Below, piece by piece: positions 1 to 7,729 of a stretch of DNA of 17,516 bases. A program made the position numbers and the translations under genes. This DNA comes from RUG12395 sp045541735 (lineage in GTDB: Bacteria; Bacillota; Clostridia; Oscillospirales; CAG-272), in NCBI GenBank assembly GCA_045541735.1, contig JAZQJQ010000145.1:1-17516 (forward strand), written 5' to 3'. The notes beneath the pieces were generated by a model that was given only the letters and a program-made list of their open reading frames with translations, did no database searches and was not told where the DNA came from. Each line of letters begins with the position of its first letter. Within the stretch, counting starts at the first letter, position 1.

Positions 1-934
1 CGCCCGAGAGCATGATCGCGCTGGTGCCGTCGTATACTGCGTTTGCAACGTCCGATATCTCTGCACGGGTGGGGCGGACGTTGTTTATCATTGATTCTAG
101 CATCTCGGTTGCGGTGATAACGCGCTTTCCGAGCATTCTGCACTTGGTAATGAGCTGCTTCTGAATTGCCGGAAGCTCCTCAAAGGGTATCTCTACACCC
201 ATATCGCCCCTGCCTATCATGATGCCGGAGCATTCTTCGCATATCTCCTCAATGTTTTCAATGCCCGAGCGGTTCTCTATCTTTGCGATGAGGTCGATGT
301 CGCTGGAGCCGTTAGCGTTAAGGAATTCCTTAACGTCGATGAGGTCCTGCTTGCAGGAAACGAAAGAACAAGCGATAAAATCAACGCCCTGCTCAATGCC
401 GAGCTTGATGTCTGCCTTGTCCTGCTCGCTGAGGAATACCTGCTTTAATACCTTGCCGGGGAAAGCCATGCTCTTTCTGTCGGAAAGCTCGCCTCCGATA
501 TCAACGCGGCAAACGGCATCTGTTGCCGTGAGCTCGGTAACGGTAAAGGCGATCAGACCGTTGTTGAGAAGTATTCTGTCACCAACCTCAAGGTCGTCTA
601 TCATGCCTTTGTAGCTTACGGAAACGCGCTTTTCGTTACCTACTATTTCGTCGACGGTGAAGGAGAATGTGTCGCCTTCCTTTAAAATGACCTTTCCGTT
701 TTCAAAGGTGCGGATACGGTACTCGGGGCCCTTGGTATCAAGGAGTATTGCGATGGGCATACCAAGCTCCTCGCGTACCTCCTTGATGATCCTTATATTT
801 TCAAGATGGTATTCGTGCGTGCCGTGGGAAAAGTTCAGGCGCGCAACGTTCATACCCGCAAGGCACATAGAGGTGATGGTCTCCTTGTTGGAGCAGGCGG
901 GTCCTATCGTGCATACGATTTTTGTTTTTCTCAT
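1..934 (-). CDS. pyk: Pyruvate kinase, N-terminal 311 codons (3' end outside window)
   Basis: Catalyses phosphoenolpyruvate + ADP to pyruvate + ATP, the last step of glycolysis, in the cytoplasm. The reverse-strand protein starts MRKTKIVCTIGPA and shows the family's landmarks in order: NFSHG near residue 33, DTKGPEYR (phosphate/K+ region), the B-domain, LIAKIENRSG, GRGDMGVEIPFEELP (Mg/PEP site), TATEMLESM and TRAEISDVANAVYDGTSAIMLSG up to the window edge. A full protein is about 470-590 residues, so the C-domain is missing only because the window ends. The ATG at 934-932 has a weak GAGG upstream, and a good promoter lies at 967-995. Two signature positions vary from the commonest form: GPEYR for GPEIR and ATEML for ATQML. 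The identity is very secure. Confidence 0.97.
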   Translation of the reverse strand, partial: MRKTKIVCTIGPACSNKETITSMCLAGMNVARLNFSHGTHEYHLENIRIIKEVREELGMPIAILLDTKGPEYRIRTFENGKVILKEGDTFSFTVDEIVGNEKRVSVSYKGMIDDLEVGDRILLNNGLIAFTVTELTATDAVCRVDIGGELSDRKSMAFPGKVLKQVFLSEQDKADIKLGIEQGVDFIACSFVSCKQDLIDVKEFLNANGSSDIDLIAKIENRSGIENIEEICEECSGIMIGRGDMGVEIPFEELPAIQKQLITKCRMLGKRVITATEMLESMINNVRPTRAEISDVANAVYDGTSAIMLSG

Positions 935-966
935 TTTACAACCTCGGAACAGTAAATTCATCAATG

Positions 967-995
967 ATTATACATCATTTTTTTCTCAATATCAA
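967..995 (-). promoter_or_regulatory. Sigma-A promoter of pyk
   Basis: On the minus strand TTGATA (995-990) and TATAAT (972-967) are separated by exactly 17 nt. The -10 box ends 32 nt upstream of the pyk ATG. It diverges from the argC promoter across the same intergenic region. Confidence 0.8.
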
Positions 996-1056
996 CCGAT
1001 AAATGAAAAATCCGGAGCGATTTGGTGAATGAACACGGCAGCTATGCAAGCTGAAA

Positions 1057-1070
1057 TGCAAAAATATTCA
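1057..1070. promoter_or_regulatory. Candidate distal ARG box
   Basis: TGCAAAAATATTCA matches the palindromic ArgR/AhrC operator consensus TGAATWWWWATTCA at 12 of 14 positions. It lies in the pyk-argC gap about 165 bp upstream of the better box at 1222. The region is AT-rich, so a chance match is possible. Confidence 0.35.
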
Positions 1071-1221
1071 TTTGTTATAAGATCTGTTAGACGAAACGAT
1101 CAAAAAAACTGTTTTTTTCAGTTTTCCTGCAGTTTTTGACGTGAAAAAACTCAGCATAATTGTTCAAAGTGTCCAATAGTCGGTGAAACAAACACGCGTT
1201 ACGTGTAAGAATACATAAAAA

Positions 1222-1235
1222 TGAATTTATATACA
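1222..1235. promoter_or_regulatory. Candidate ARG box (ArgR/AhrC operator) upstream of argC
   Basis: TGAATTTATATACA matches TGAATWWWWATTCA at 13 of 14 positions and sits 18 bp upstream of the argC -35 hexamer. In Bacillota, arginine biosynthesis operons are commonly repressed by hexameric ArgR/AhrC at such sites. Binding is inferred; no argR gene is in the window. Confidence 0.5.
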
Positions 1236-1253
1236 CGAATTGCGCGTAAAAAC

Positions 1254-1282
1254 TTGACAAATTTAAGGAATGCGTGTATAAT
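1254..1282 (+). promoter_or_regulatory. Consensus sigma-A promoter of the arg operon
   Basis: TTGACA (1254-1259), 17 nt, TATAAT (1277-1282): a perfect match to both hexamers with ideal spacing. Transcription should start near 1289, leaving a leader of about 73 nt before the argC ATG. So strong a core promoter ahead of a biosynthetic operon implies that control is by a repressor or by the leader. Confidence 0.88.
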
Positions 1283-1302
1283 ATTCTGCATAAAACTAAC
1301 AT

Positions 1303-1345
1303 CGGTAACTGTTTCCGTTTTTTGGAAAAAAAGGAGCAGATACCG
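1303..1345 (+). promoter_or_regulatory. Leader hairpin upstream of argC
   Basis: CGGTA (1303-1307) pairs with TACCG (1341-1345), then CTG (1309-1311) with CAG (1337-1339), and TTTCC (1312-1316) can pair with GGAAA (1324-1328). An AAGGAG (1331-1336) lies in the 3' side of the fold, 25 nt from the argC ATG and therefore too far to act as its ribosome site unaided. Whether the fold regulates translation is unknown. Confidence 0.35.
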
Positions 1346-1361
1346 TAAACCGGAGTACGAA

Positions 1362-2285
1362 ATGACCAAGGTTTTTATTGACGGAAGCGCGGGAACTACG
1401 GGTCTGCGGATTCGCGAAAGACTTGCCGACCGCCCCGATATATCTCTCATAACTCTTGCAGAGGAATTAAGAAAGGATCCTGCTGCAAGGCAGGAAGCTC
1501 TTTGCGGCGCAGATATCGCCTTTCTCTGCCTGCCGGATGCAGCGGCGATAGAGGCCGTCGGGCTTGCGGGAGATTCCGATACTGTTATAATCGACACCTC
1601 TACCGCTCACCGAACCTCGCCCGATTGGGCATACGGCTTTGCGGAGCTTGGATACAGAGAAAAGATTGCCTCTTCAAAGCGTATTGCGAATCCCGGCTGT
1701 CACGCAAGCGGATTTCTCTCCCTTGTTGCACCGCTCACGGAGAAGGGGATAATAGATAAAAAAGCTGTGCTTTCCTGCTTTTCACTTACCGGATATTCCG
1801 GCGGCGGAAAAAAGATGATAGCGGAATACGGTGATGTGAACAGAAGCGGACTGCTTTCCGCTCCGCGTATGTACGGACTTACGCAGGTACACAAGCATCT
1901 TCCCGAGATGTGCACTGTTACGGGACTTGAGAACAAGCCTGTTTTTTGCCCCATAGTCGGAGATTTCTATTCGGGTATGGAGGTATGCGTAACTCTTGAC
2001 GCAGGATCCGTAAACGCAACTGCAGACGATATCCGCAAGGTATATTCAGAGTATTACCGAACGGGGCTTGTAAAATACGTCGAGGCGGCGGATGAAGCCG
2101 GATTTATTGCGGCAAACGCAATGTCGAACAGAGACGATATGCTCGTTACCGTTTGCGGAAACGGGGAAAGAATAGTGCTTGTTTCACTTTTCGATAATCT
2201 TGGCAAGGGCGCATCGGGCGCCGCAATACAGAATATGAATATAGCCATGGGCGTGGATGAAGCCACGGGTCTTGTGGTGGGTTGA
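1362..2285 (+). CDS. argC: N-acetyl-gamma-glutamyl-phosphate reductase (type 2)
   Basis: NADPH-dependent reduction of N-acetylglutamyl 5-phosphate to the semialdehyde, third step of ornithine synthesis. The 307-residue protein begins MTKVFIDGSAGTTGLRI, the short N-terminal nucleotide-binding form typical of type 2 AGPR (about 310 residues; type 1 is about 345). The catalytic cysteine is Cys113 in NPGCHASGF, and DTSTAHRT and GYSGGGKK follow family patterns. The frame is open upstream to an ATG at 1221, but that would start upstream of the promoter; ATG 1362 with CGGAG at 1351-1355 is chosen. It is the first gene of the operon, and argJ begins 15 nt after its stop. Confidence 0.95.
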   Translation: MTKVFIDGSAGTTGLRIRERLADRPDISLITLAEELRKDPAARQEALCGADIAFLCLPDAAAIEAVGLAGDSDTVIIDTSTAHRTSPDWAYGFAELGYREKIASSKRIANPGCHASGFLSLVAPLTEKGIIDKKAVLSCFSLTGYSGGGKKMIAEYGDVNRSGLLSAPRMYGLTQVHKHLPEMCTVTGLENKPVFCPIVGDFYSGMEVCVTLDAGSVNATADDIRKVYSEYYRTGLVKYVEAADEAGFIAANAMSNRDDMLVTVCGNGERIVLVSLFDNLGKGASGAAIQNMNIAMGVDEATGLVVG

Positions 2286-2300
2286 AAAGAAGGATAGATT

Positions 2301-3515
2301 ATGAAGATCATAGAAGGCGGCGTATGCGCCGCAAAGGGATTTAAGGCAAGTGGAGTTCACTGCGGAATACGCAAGAACCGCACAAAAAGGGACGTTGCGC
2401 TTATCGTAAGCGAGTGCCCCGCATCCGCGGCGGCGGTATACACCACCAACCTCGTTAAAGGCGCGCCCCTTGCAGTTACCAAGGAGAATATTGCAAACGG
2501 AATTGCGCAGGCAGTCATCTGCAACAGCGGAAACGCAAACACCTGCAACGTAGGCGGCGAGCTCGTTGCAAAGGAGATGTGTAACTACGTTGCCGAAGCG
2601 GTGAATATCCCTGCCGAGGACGTTATCGTTGCATCTACGGGCGTTATAGGCCAGATGCTTGATCCAACACCAATAAAGAACTCTATGCCCGAGCTCGTCT
2701 CTGCTCTTTCCGAAAACGGAAGCGATGCGGCGGCAGAGGGGATCATGACTACCGATACAGTTAAAAAGGAGGTAGCCGTTGAGTTTACCGTAGGCGGCAA
2801 GGTGTGCCGTATGGGCGGTATTGCCAAGGGAAGCGGAATGATCCACCCCAATATGGCAACCATGCTCGTGTTTATCACCACCGATGCGGCGATATCTCCC
2901 GCAATGCTCAGGCAGGCGCTCTCTGCAGATATAAAGAACACATTCAATATGGTAAGCGTGGACGGAGATACCTCCACAAACGATATGGTAGCCATACTTG
3001 CAAACGGTATGGCAGACAATCCGGTAATTGACAGCGAGGGCGATGGATTTAACGAGTTTATGCTTGCGCTCAATACCGTTACCGTCGGACTTTGCCGTAT
3101 GATAGCCGGCGACGGCGAAGGCGCTACCAAGCTGCTTGAGTGCACCGTTACAGGTGCTAAGGACGAAAAAAATGCAAAAACGGTTGCAAAGAGCGTTATC
3201 TGCTCCAGTCTTCTCAAAGCGGCAATGTTCGGCGCGGATGCAAACTGGGGCCGTGTGCTTTGCGCAATAGGCTACAGCGGAGCGGACGTGGACGTAAACA
3301 AGGTCGGCGTTTCCTTTGCAAGCGCTAAGGGCGAGATAAGCGTTTGCGAAAACGGCTGCGGCGTTGATTTTTCCGAGGAAAAGGCGAAGGAGATACTCCT
3401 TGAAAAGGAGATAGACATCAACATCACCCTCGGCGACGGCGATGCAAAGGCTGTTGCCTGGGGCTGTGATCTTACATACGATTACGTAAAGATAAACGGC
3501 GATTACCGCACCTGA
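2301..3515 (+). CDS. argJ: Bifunctional ornithine acetyltransferase / N-acetylglutamate synthase
   Basis: Transfers the acetyl group from N-acetylornithine back to glutamate (cyclic pathway) and, in bifunctional members, also makes N-acetylglutamate from acetyl-CoA. The 404-residue product has the autoprocessing motif KGSGMIHPNMATML; cleavage before Thr187 should give alpha and beta chains, with Thr187 as the nucleophile. CNSGNANTC (residues 74-82) and GDGEGATK are further family motifs. The C-terminus DYVKINGDYRT is complete. AGAAGGA at 2288-2294 is the ribosome site for the ATG at 2301. No argA or argE appears in the operon, which fits an ArgJ-driven cycle. The sequence cannot show whether it is mono- or bifunctional. 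Confidence 0.96.
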   Translation: MKIIEGGVCAAKGFKASGVHCGIRKNRTKRDVALIVSECPASAAAVYTTNLVKGAPLAVTKENIANGIAQAVICNSGNANTCNVGGELVAKEMCNYVAEAVNIPAEDVIVASTGVIGQMLDPTPIKNSMPELVSALSENGSDAAAEGIMTTDTVKKEVAVEFTVGGKVCRMGGIAKGSGMIHPNMATMLVFITTDAAISPAMLRQALSADIKNTFNMVSVDGDTSTNDMVAILANGMADNPVIDSEGDGFNEFMLALNTVTVGLCRMIAGDGEGATKLLECTVTGAKDEKNAKTVAKSVICSSLLKAAMFGADANWGRVLCAIGYSGADVDVNKVGVSFASAKGEISVCENGCGVDFSEEKAKEILLEKEIDINITLGDGDAKAVAWGCDLTYDYVKINGDYRT

Positions 3516-3527
3516 TTGGAGAGAAAA

Positions 3528-4391
3528 ATGACGGATATCATTTCTAATGCCGAAAGGGCCGAGGTGCTTACCCAAGCGCTTCCGTATATTAAAAAGTTCA
3601 ACGGCAAAGTAATAGTTATAAAATACGGCGGAAACGCTATGATCAACGACCAATTAAAGGAGCAGGTAATGGAGGATATCGCCCTCCTTTGGCTGATCGG
3701 TGTAAAGGTCGTGCTCGTTCACGGCGGCGGCCCCGAGATAAACGAGCTGATGAACAAGCTCGGCAAAAAGGCAGAATTTGTCGACGGACTCCGCGTTACC
3801 GATAAGGAGACCGTTGATATAGTTCAGCTGGTGCTTGCGGGCAAGGTAAATAAATCCCTCGTTACCCTCCTGCAGATGAAGGGCGGCCACGCAGTAGGTG
3901 TTTCCGGTATCGACGGCGGACTTATCGAGGCGGAGGTAAAGGACGAGCGCTTAGGCTACGTCGGCAGAATAACGAAGATACGCCCCCAGCCGGTTGAAGC
4001 TTTGCTTGAAAAGAATTATATTCCGGTTATTTCCACCGTTGCAAGCGATAAGCACGGCAACGTATACAACATAAACGGCGATACAGCCGCCGCGTTTATC
4101 GCAGGTGCGCTCGGAGCCGAAAGACTGCTGATGATGACCGACATTGCGGGTATACTCCGTGATAAGGACGATCCGGCATCGCTTATCCCCGAGCTTACGG
4201 TCAGTGAGGCGCAGGCGCTCAGGGAGCAGGGAATCATCTCCGGTGGTATGATACCCAAGGTTGAGTGCTGCATCGAGGCGCTCAGCGAGGGTGTAAAGAA
4301 CGTAACCATTCTTGACGGACGTATCCCTCATTCCATTCTTATGGAGTTGCTTACCGACGAGGGCGCGGGTACGATGGTAACGGGTGACTGA
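3528..4391 (+). CDS. argB: N-acetylglutamate kinase
   Basis: Phosphorylates N-acetylglutamate with ATP, the second step of the pathway. The 287 residues show KYGGNAM (32-38), HGGGPEIN (65-72) for substrate and phosphate binding, and GLRVTD (87-92). An N-terminal helix (AEVLTQALPYIKKFNGK, residues 11-27) precedes the kinase core; such a helix is found in hexameric, arginine-inhibited enzymes such as that of Thermotoga and is absent from the arginine-insensitive dimer of E. coli. Feedback inhibition by arginine is therefore likely (inference). An in-frame TTG at 3516 is rejected, because GGAG at 3518-3521 is placed 6 nt before the ATG at 3528. argJ ends 12 nt upstream. Confidence 0.96.
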   Translation: MTDIISNAERAEVLTQALPYIKKFNGKVIVIKYGGNAMINDQLKEQVMEDIALLWLIGVKVVLVHGGGPEINELMNKLGKKAEFVDGLRVTDKETVDIVQLVLAGKVNKSLVTLLQMKGGHAVGVSGIDGGLIEAEVKDERLGYVGRITKIRPQPVEALLEKNYIPVISTVASDKHGNVYNINGDTAAAFIAGALGAERLLMMTDIAGILRDKDDPASLIPELTVSEAQALREQGIISGGMIPKVECCIEALSEGVKNVTILDGRIPHSILMELLTDEGAGTMVTGD

Positions 4392-4392
4392 T

Positions 4393-5565
4393 ATGGCAAG
4401 CATAATGGAAAAGGACGGCAATTACGTTGCCAATACTTACAAAAGATTCCCCGTTGAGATAGCATCGGGCAAGGGTGCGCTCTTCACCGATGTTAACGGT
4501 AAGGAATACATCGATATGGGCTCGGGTATCGGCGTTAACTGCTTCGGTGCCGCTGATGCTGTCTGGGCAGAGGCTGTTGCAAGTCAGGCGGCAACGCTCC
4601 AGCATACCTCCAACCTCTATTACACCTCCCCGTGCGCAGAGCTTGCAGAGCTTTTGTGCGCGAAAACGGGTATGAAGAAGGTATTCTTCTGCAACTCGGG
4701 CGCGGAAGCCAATGAATGCGCGATAAAGACCGCGCGCAAATATGCTCAGGATAAAAAGGGCGAAGAGTATTTTACGGTAATTACTCTTGTAAACAGCTTC
4801 CACGGCAGAACAGTTACCACTCTTGCGGCAACGGGTCAGGAACATTTCCATACTTTGTTCAACCCTCTTACGCCCGGCTTTGTATACGTTCCCGCAAACG
4901 ATCTTGATGCAGTTAAAAAGGCGATGGATGAAAACAAGACTGCGGCTGTTATGTTCGAATGTGTGCAGGGCGAGGGCGGCGTTATGCCGCTTGAAAAGGA
5001 CTATCTCCGCGCACTTGCCGCTTATGCGGCTGAAAAGGACGTTCTGCTCATTGCCGACGAGGTTCAGACCGGTAACGGCAGAACGGGCGAGCTTTACGGC
5101 TATATGAATTTCGGTATACTGCCCGATATCGTTTCCACGGCAAAGGGACTTGGCGGCGGACTTCCCATCGGCGCCGTTATGTTTAACGAAAAAACGGAAA
5201 ACGTGCTCACCTACGGTCAGCACGGGTCCACGTTCGGCGGAAATCCCGTATGCTGTGCAGGTGCGCTGAGTGTTATCAAGCGTATGGATAAAGAATTCCT
5301 TGACGCTGTCAAGGAAAAGGGAAGATACGTTTTTGATGCTCTTGAGGGTGCCAAGGGAATTGAGGCTGTAAGCGGTATGGGACTTATGATAGGTATTACA
5401 ACGACACGCCCTGCCGCGGACATAGTAAACGAGTGTATCGAAAACGGAGTGCTCTGCCTCACCGCAAAAACGAAGGTCAGACTCCTGCCTCCGCTCAATA
5501 TCCCTATGGAGCTGCTTGAAAAAGCGATCAAAATTATAAAAACAGCTTGTGCGAAAGAGGTCTGA
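4393..5565 (+). CDS. argD: Acetylornithine aminotransferase
   Basis: PLP-dependent transfer of the amino group from glutamate to N-acetylglutamate semialdehyde, giving N-acetylornithine. The 390-residue class-III aminotransferase has NSGAEANECAIK (101-112, PLP phosphate contacts), SFHGRT (135-140), DEVQTGNGRTG (222-232) and the Schiff-base lysine Lys251 in STAKGLGGGLPIG. The start lies 1 nt past the argB stop (TGATATG), so translation is probably coupled. A GTG at 4384, overlapping argB, and an ATG at 4408 are alternatives; no strong Shine-Dalgarno decides among them. Some ArgD enzymes also serve lysine synthesis, which cannot be judged here. Confidence 0.95.
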   Translation: MASIMEKDGNYVANTYKRFPVEIASGKGALFTDVNGKEYIDMGSGIGVNCFGAADAVWAEAVASQAATLQHTSNLYYTSPCAELAELLCAKTGMKKVFFCNSGAEANECAIKTARKYAQDKKGEEYFTVITLVNSFHGRTVTTLAATGQEHFHTLFNPLTPGFVYVPANDLDAVKKAMDENKTAAVMFECVQGEGGVMPLEKDYLRALAAYAAEKDVLLIADEVQTGNGRTGELYGYMNFGILPDIVSTAKGLGGGLPIGAVMFNEKTENVLTYGQHGSTFGGNPVCCAGALSVIKRMDKEFLDAVKEKGRYVFDALEGAKGIEAVSGMGLMIGITTTRPAADIVNECIENGVLCLTAKTKVRLLPPLNIPMELLEKAIKIIKTACAKEV

Positions 5566-5566
5566 T

Positions 5567-6562
5567 ATGTTGATTAAAAGCGATCTTAAAGGAAAAAGCT
5601 TCTTAAAGCTTCTCGATTTTACCCCTCAACAGATAAACTATCTGCTTGACCTTGCTACCGATATGAAGGCGCAGAAAAAGAACGGTGTGCATCACCGTAT
5701 CTTTGAGGGCAAGAATATTGCTCTTGTATTCGAAAAGACCAGTACACGCACGCGCTGTGCGTTTGAGGTCGCTGCAGCTGATCTCGGTATGCATCCCGTA
5801 TATCTTGATCCCCAGGGTTCGCAGATAGGCAAAAAGGAGAGTATTGCCGACACTGCGCGTGTTCTTGGCAGAATGTTTGACGGTATTGAGTACCGTGGCT
5901 TCGGTCAGGAGATAGTTGAGGAGCTTGCTCGTCATGCGGGAGTTCCGGTATGGAATGGACTTACAAACGAGTTCCACCCCACTCAGATACTTGCGGATTT
6001 TCTTACCGTTAAAGAGCATTTCGGTTCCCTTAAAGGTATCAAGCTCGTTTACATGGGCGATGCGCGCTTCAATATGGGCAACTCCCTGATGGTAGGCTGC
6101 GCAAAGATGGGTATGCATTTCGTTGCCTGCACCAACAAAAAGTATTTCCCCAATAAGGAACTTGTCAGCGAGTGCGAAAAGATCGCGGCTGAAACTGGCG
6201 CAATTCTTGAGTTTAACGAGGATCCCATCGCCGCTACCAAGGATGCACACGTCATCTACACCGACGTGTGGGTATCTATGGGCGAACCCGCAAGCGTTTG
6301 GGCGGAGCGCATAGAGGATCTTACCCCCTACCGCGTTACCAAGGAGATAATGGAGAATGCAGGCGCTCAGTGCCGCTTTATGCATTGCCTCCCCGCCTTC
6401 CACGACCTCAACACCACCGTCGGCAAGGAGATCTACGATAAGTTCGGTATCACATGCATGGAAGTGACCGATGAGGTATTCGAGTCGGAGGCTTCTATAG
6501 TCTTTGATGAAGCTGAAAACAGAATGCATACGATAAAAGCCGTAATGGCAGCAACCCTCTGA
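5567..6562 (+). CDS. argF: Ornithine carbamoyltransferase
   Basis: Makes citrulline from ornithine and carbamoyl phosphate in the cytoplasm. The 331-residue product has carbamoyl-phosphate motif STRTR (59-63), HPTQILADF (137-145), the ornithine-loop SMG (237-239) and FMHCLPAFHD, with Cys274 of HCLP. Length and motifs fit a standard trimeric anabolic OTCase. The ATG at 5567 follows the argD stop by 1 nt, and AAAGAGG at 5554-5560 inside argD is the ribosome site; an upstream in-frame ATG at 5549 overlapping argD is less likely. No arcA or arcC neighbours are seen, so a catabolic arginine-deiminase role is not suggested. It is the last gene of the operon. Confidence 0.95.
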   Translation: MLIKSDLKGKSFLKLLDFTPQQINYLLDLATDMKAQKKNGVHHRIFEGKNIALVFEKTSTRTRCAFEVAAADLGMHPVYLDPQGSQIGKKESIADTARVLGRMFDGIEYRGFGQEIVEELARHAGVPVWNGLTNEFHPTQILADFLTVKEHFGSLKGIKLVYMGDARFNMGNSLMVGCAKMGMHFVACTNKKYFPNKELVSECEKIAAETGAILEFNEDPIAATKDAHVIYTDVWVSMGEPASVWAERIEDLTPYRVTKEIMENAGAQCRFMHCLPAFHDLNTTVGKEIYDKFGITCMEVTDEVFESEASIVFDEAENRMHTIKAVMAATL

Positions 6563-6680
6563 CCGATAAAAATCGCCGTATACTTCGTTGCTTCCTCGCA
6601 AGCAGCTTGACTTACGAAAGTAAGCCTGCGCTTTGCTTGCTTCGTTGCGCCTCGTCTACGGCGGTTTTTCTTCGGTCAGA
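6558..6680. repeat. Nested palindromic element, probable terminator after argF
   Basis: The outer arms TCTGACCGA (6558-6566) and TCGGTCAGA (6672-6680) are exact reverse complements. The next arms AAAATCGCCGTA and TACGGCGGTTTT pair almost fully, then GCAAGCA (6598-6604) with TGCTTGC (6634-6640), and an apical CTTAC-GAAA-GTAAG hairpin (6611-6624). CTTCGTTGC also occurs as a direct repeat (6583-6591 and 6640-6648). The left arm overlaps the last codon and stop of argF. The TTTTT after GGCGG could end argF transcription, but the element is far longer than a simple terminator needs and looks like an inserted palindromic repeat. Confidence 0.75.
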
Positions 6681-6739
6681 ATATAAATTGGATAAATCAA
6701 CTTTCCCGATTGTTAAATGAAAATGTAAGGAATATTATT

Positions 6740-7687
6740 ATGAAAATTCTTGTTACCGATGCATCCACCGTTACAAACGGTGATATAGACCTTTCCGTGC
6801 TTGCAAAATTCGGCGAGCTTACGCTTCGCGAGCGCACATCGCAGGAGGAGCTTATTCCGCTTCTTGCAGATTGCGATATCCTTCTTTGCAACAAAACGCA
6901 GATAGGCAAAAAGGAGCTTGATGCCGCTCCAAGGCTTAAATATATCGGTCTTTTTGCAACGGGGTACAACAATATCGACACCGTCTACGCGCGCGAGAGG
7001 GGAATTACCGTGTGCAATGCGGGCTCATATTCCACAAACGCAGTTTGCCAGCAGGTATTTGCGTATATTCTTGACCGTGCCGCAAGGGTAAGGGATTTTG
7101 ACGGCTTTGTAAAGAACGGCGGCTGGATGAACAGCCCTACCTTCTCGGCATTTGTTTATCCCTCCTTCGAGCTGGACGGAAAGGTTCTCGGTATCATCGG
7201 CTACGGTTCCATAGGCCGTGCCGTTGCAAACACTGCGCTTGCCTTTGGTATGCGCGTGCTCGTTTATACAAGAACCCCTAAGGAGGACGGCCGCGTTACC
7301 TTCGCGGATCTCGATACTTTGCTTGCGCAGTCTGATTTCGTTTCCGTGCATTGCCCGCTCACTCCGGAAAGCGCGGGTATGTTCGATTATGCGGCATTCA
7401 AAAAGATGAAAAAGACCGCGACCTTTATAAACACCAGCAGAGGCGGTACTGTTGTTGAAGCAGACCTTCGCCGCGCACTTGACGAGGGCGTTATCGCCTT
7501 TGCGGCGGTCGACGTGCTCACATCGGAGCCTATGAGCCGCGATTGCCCCCTTTACGGCGCAAAGAACATCCTCTTTACTCCTCACGTCGCGTGGGCGCCG
7601 ATCGAAACCAGAAAGCGCGTGCTTGATATCGTCTCCTCCTGCGTTGAGGGATTTTTTAACGGCAAGCCGATAAACGTCGTTAATTGA
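6740..7687 (+). CDS. D-2-hydroxyacid dehydrogenase (hydroxypyruvate/glyoxylate reductase-like)
   Basis: NAD(P)-dependent interconversion of a 2-ketoacid and a D-2-hydroxyacid in the cytoplasm. The 315-residue protein has the N-terminal substrate domain, the dinucleotide motif GYGSIG (154-159) and the family triad: Arg234 in NTSRGG, Glu263 in TSEP, and His282 in TPHVAWAP. ATGYNNID (73-80) is typical of the glycerate dehydrogenase/hydroxypyruvate reductase branch, but lactate or other substrates cannot be excluded. GTAAGGAA (6725-6732) supports the ATG at 6740 over an in-frame TTG at 6710. It stands alone between the palindrome and mscS, with no clear promoter seen. Confidence 0.9.
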   Translation: MKILVTDASTVTNGDIDLSVLAKFGELTLRERTSQEELIPLLADCDILLCNKTQIGKKELDAAPRLKYIGLFATGYNNIDTVYARERGITVCNAGSYSTNAVCQQVFAYILDRAARVRDFDGFVKNGGWMNSPTFSAFVYPSFELDGKVLGIIGYGSIGRAVANTALAFGMRVLVYTRTPKEDGRVTFADLDTLLAQSDFVSVHCPLTPESAGMFDYAAFKKMKKTATFINTSRGGTVVEADLRRALDEGVIAFAAVDVLTSEPMSRDCPLYGAKNILFTPHVAWAPIETRKRVLDIVSSCVEGFFNGKPINVVN

Positions 7688-7729
7688 TATTATTAAAAAC
7701 AAAAAACAATATAAAGGAGTCAACCGGGT

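Noticed and set aside
1087..1302. 71-codon minus-strand frame in the pyk-argC gap
   Set aside because: It covers the argC promoter and operator region, has no Shine-Dalgarno site and no recognisable product.
1221..1361. Extended argC start at 1221
   Set aside because: This start lies upstream of the perfect promoter at 1254-1282, so it could not be in the transcript; the added residues match nothing in ArgC.
1289..1361. T-box or other riboswitch in the arg leader
   Set aside because: The leader is only about 73 nt and lacks the T-box sequence and antiterminator pair.
2184..3653. 489-codon open frame antisense to argJ
   Set aside because: It lies wholly opposite well-supported argJ and the argC/argB ends, its composition is odd (rich in Cys, His and Tyr), and no ribosome site or promoter fits. 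It is a codon-bias shadow.
4351..5223. 290-codon frame antisense to argD, and the 332-codon frame antisense to argF
   Set aside because: Both mirror strongly conserved enzymes and show the same Cys/His/Tyr-rich shadow composition.
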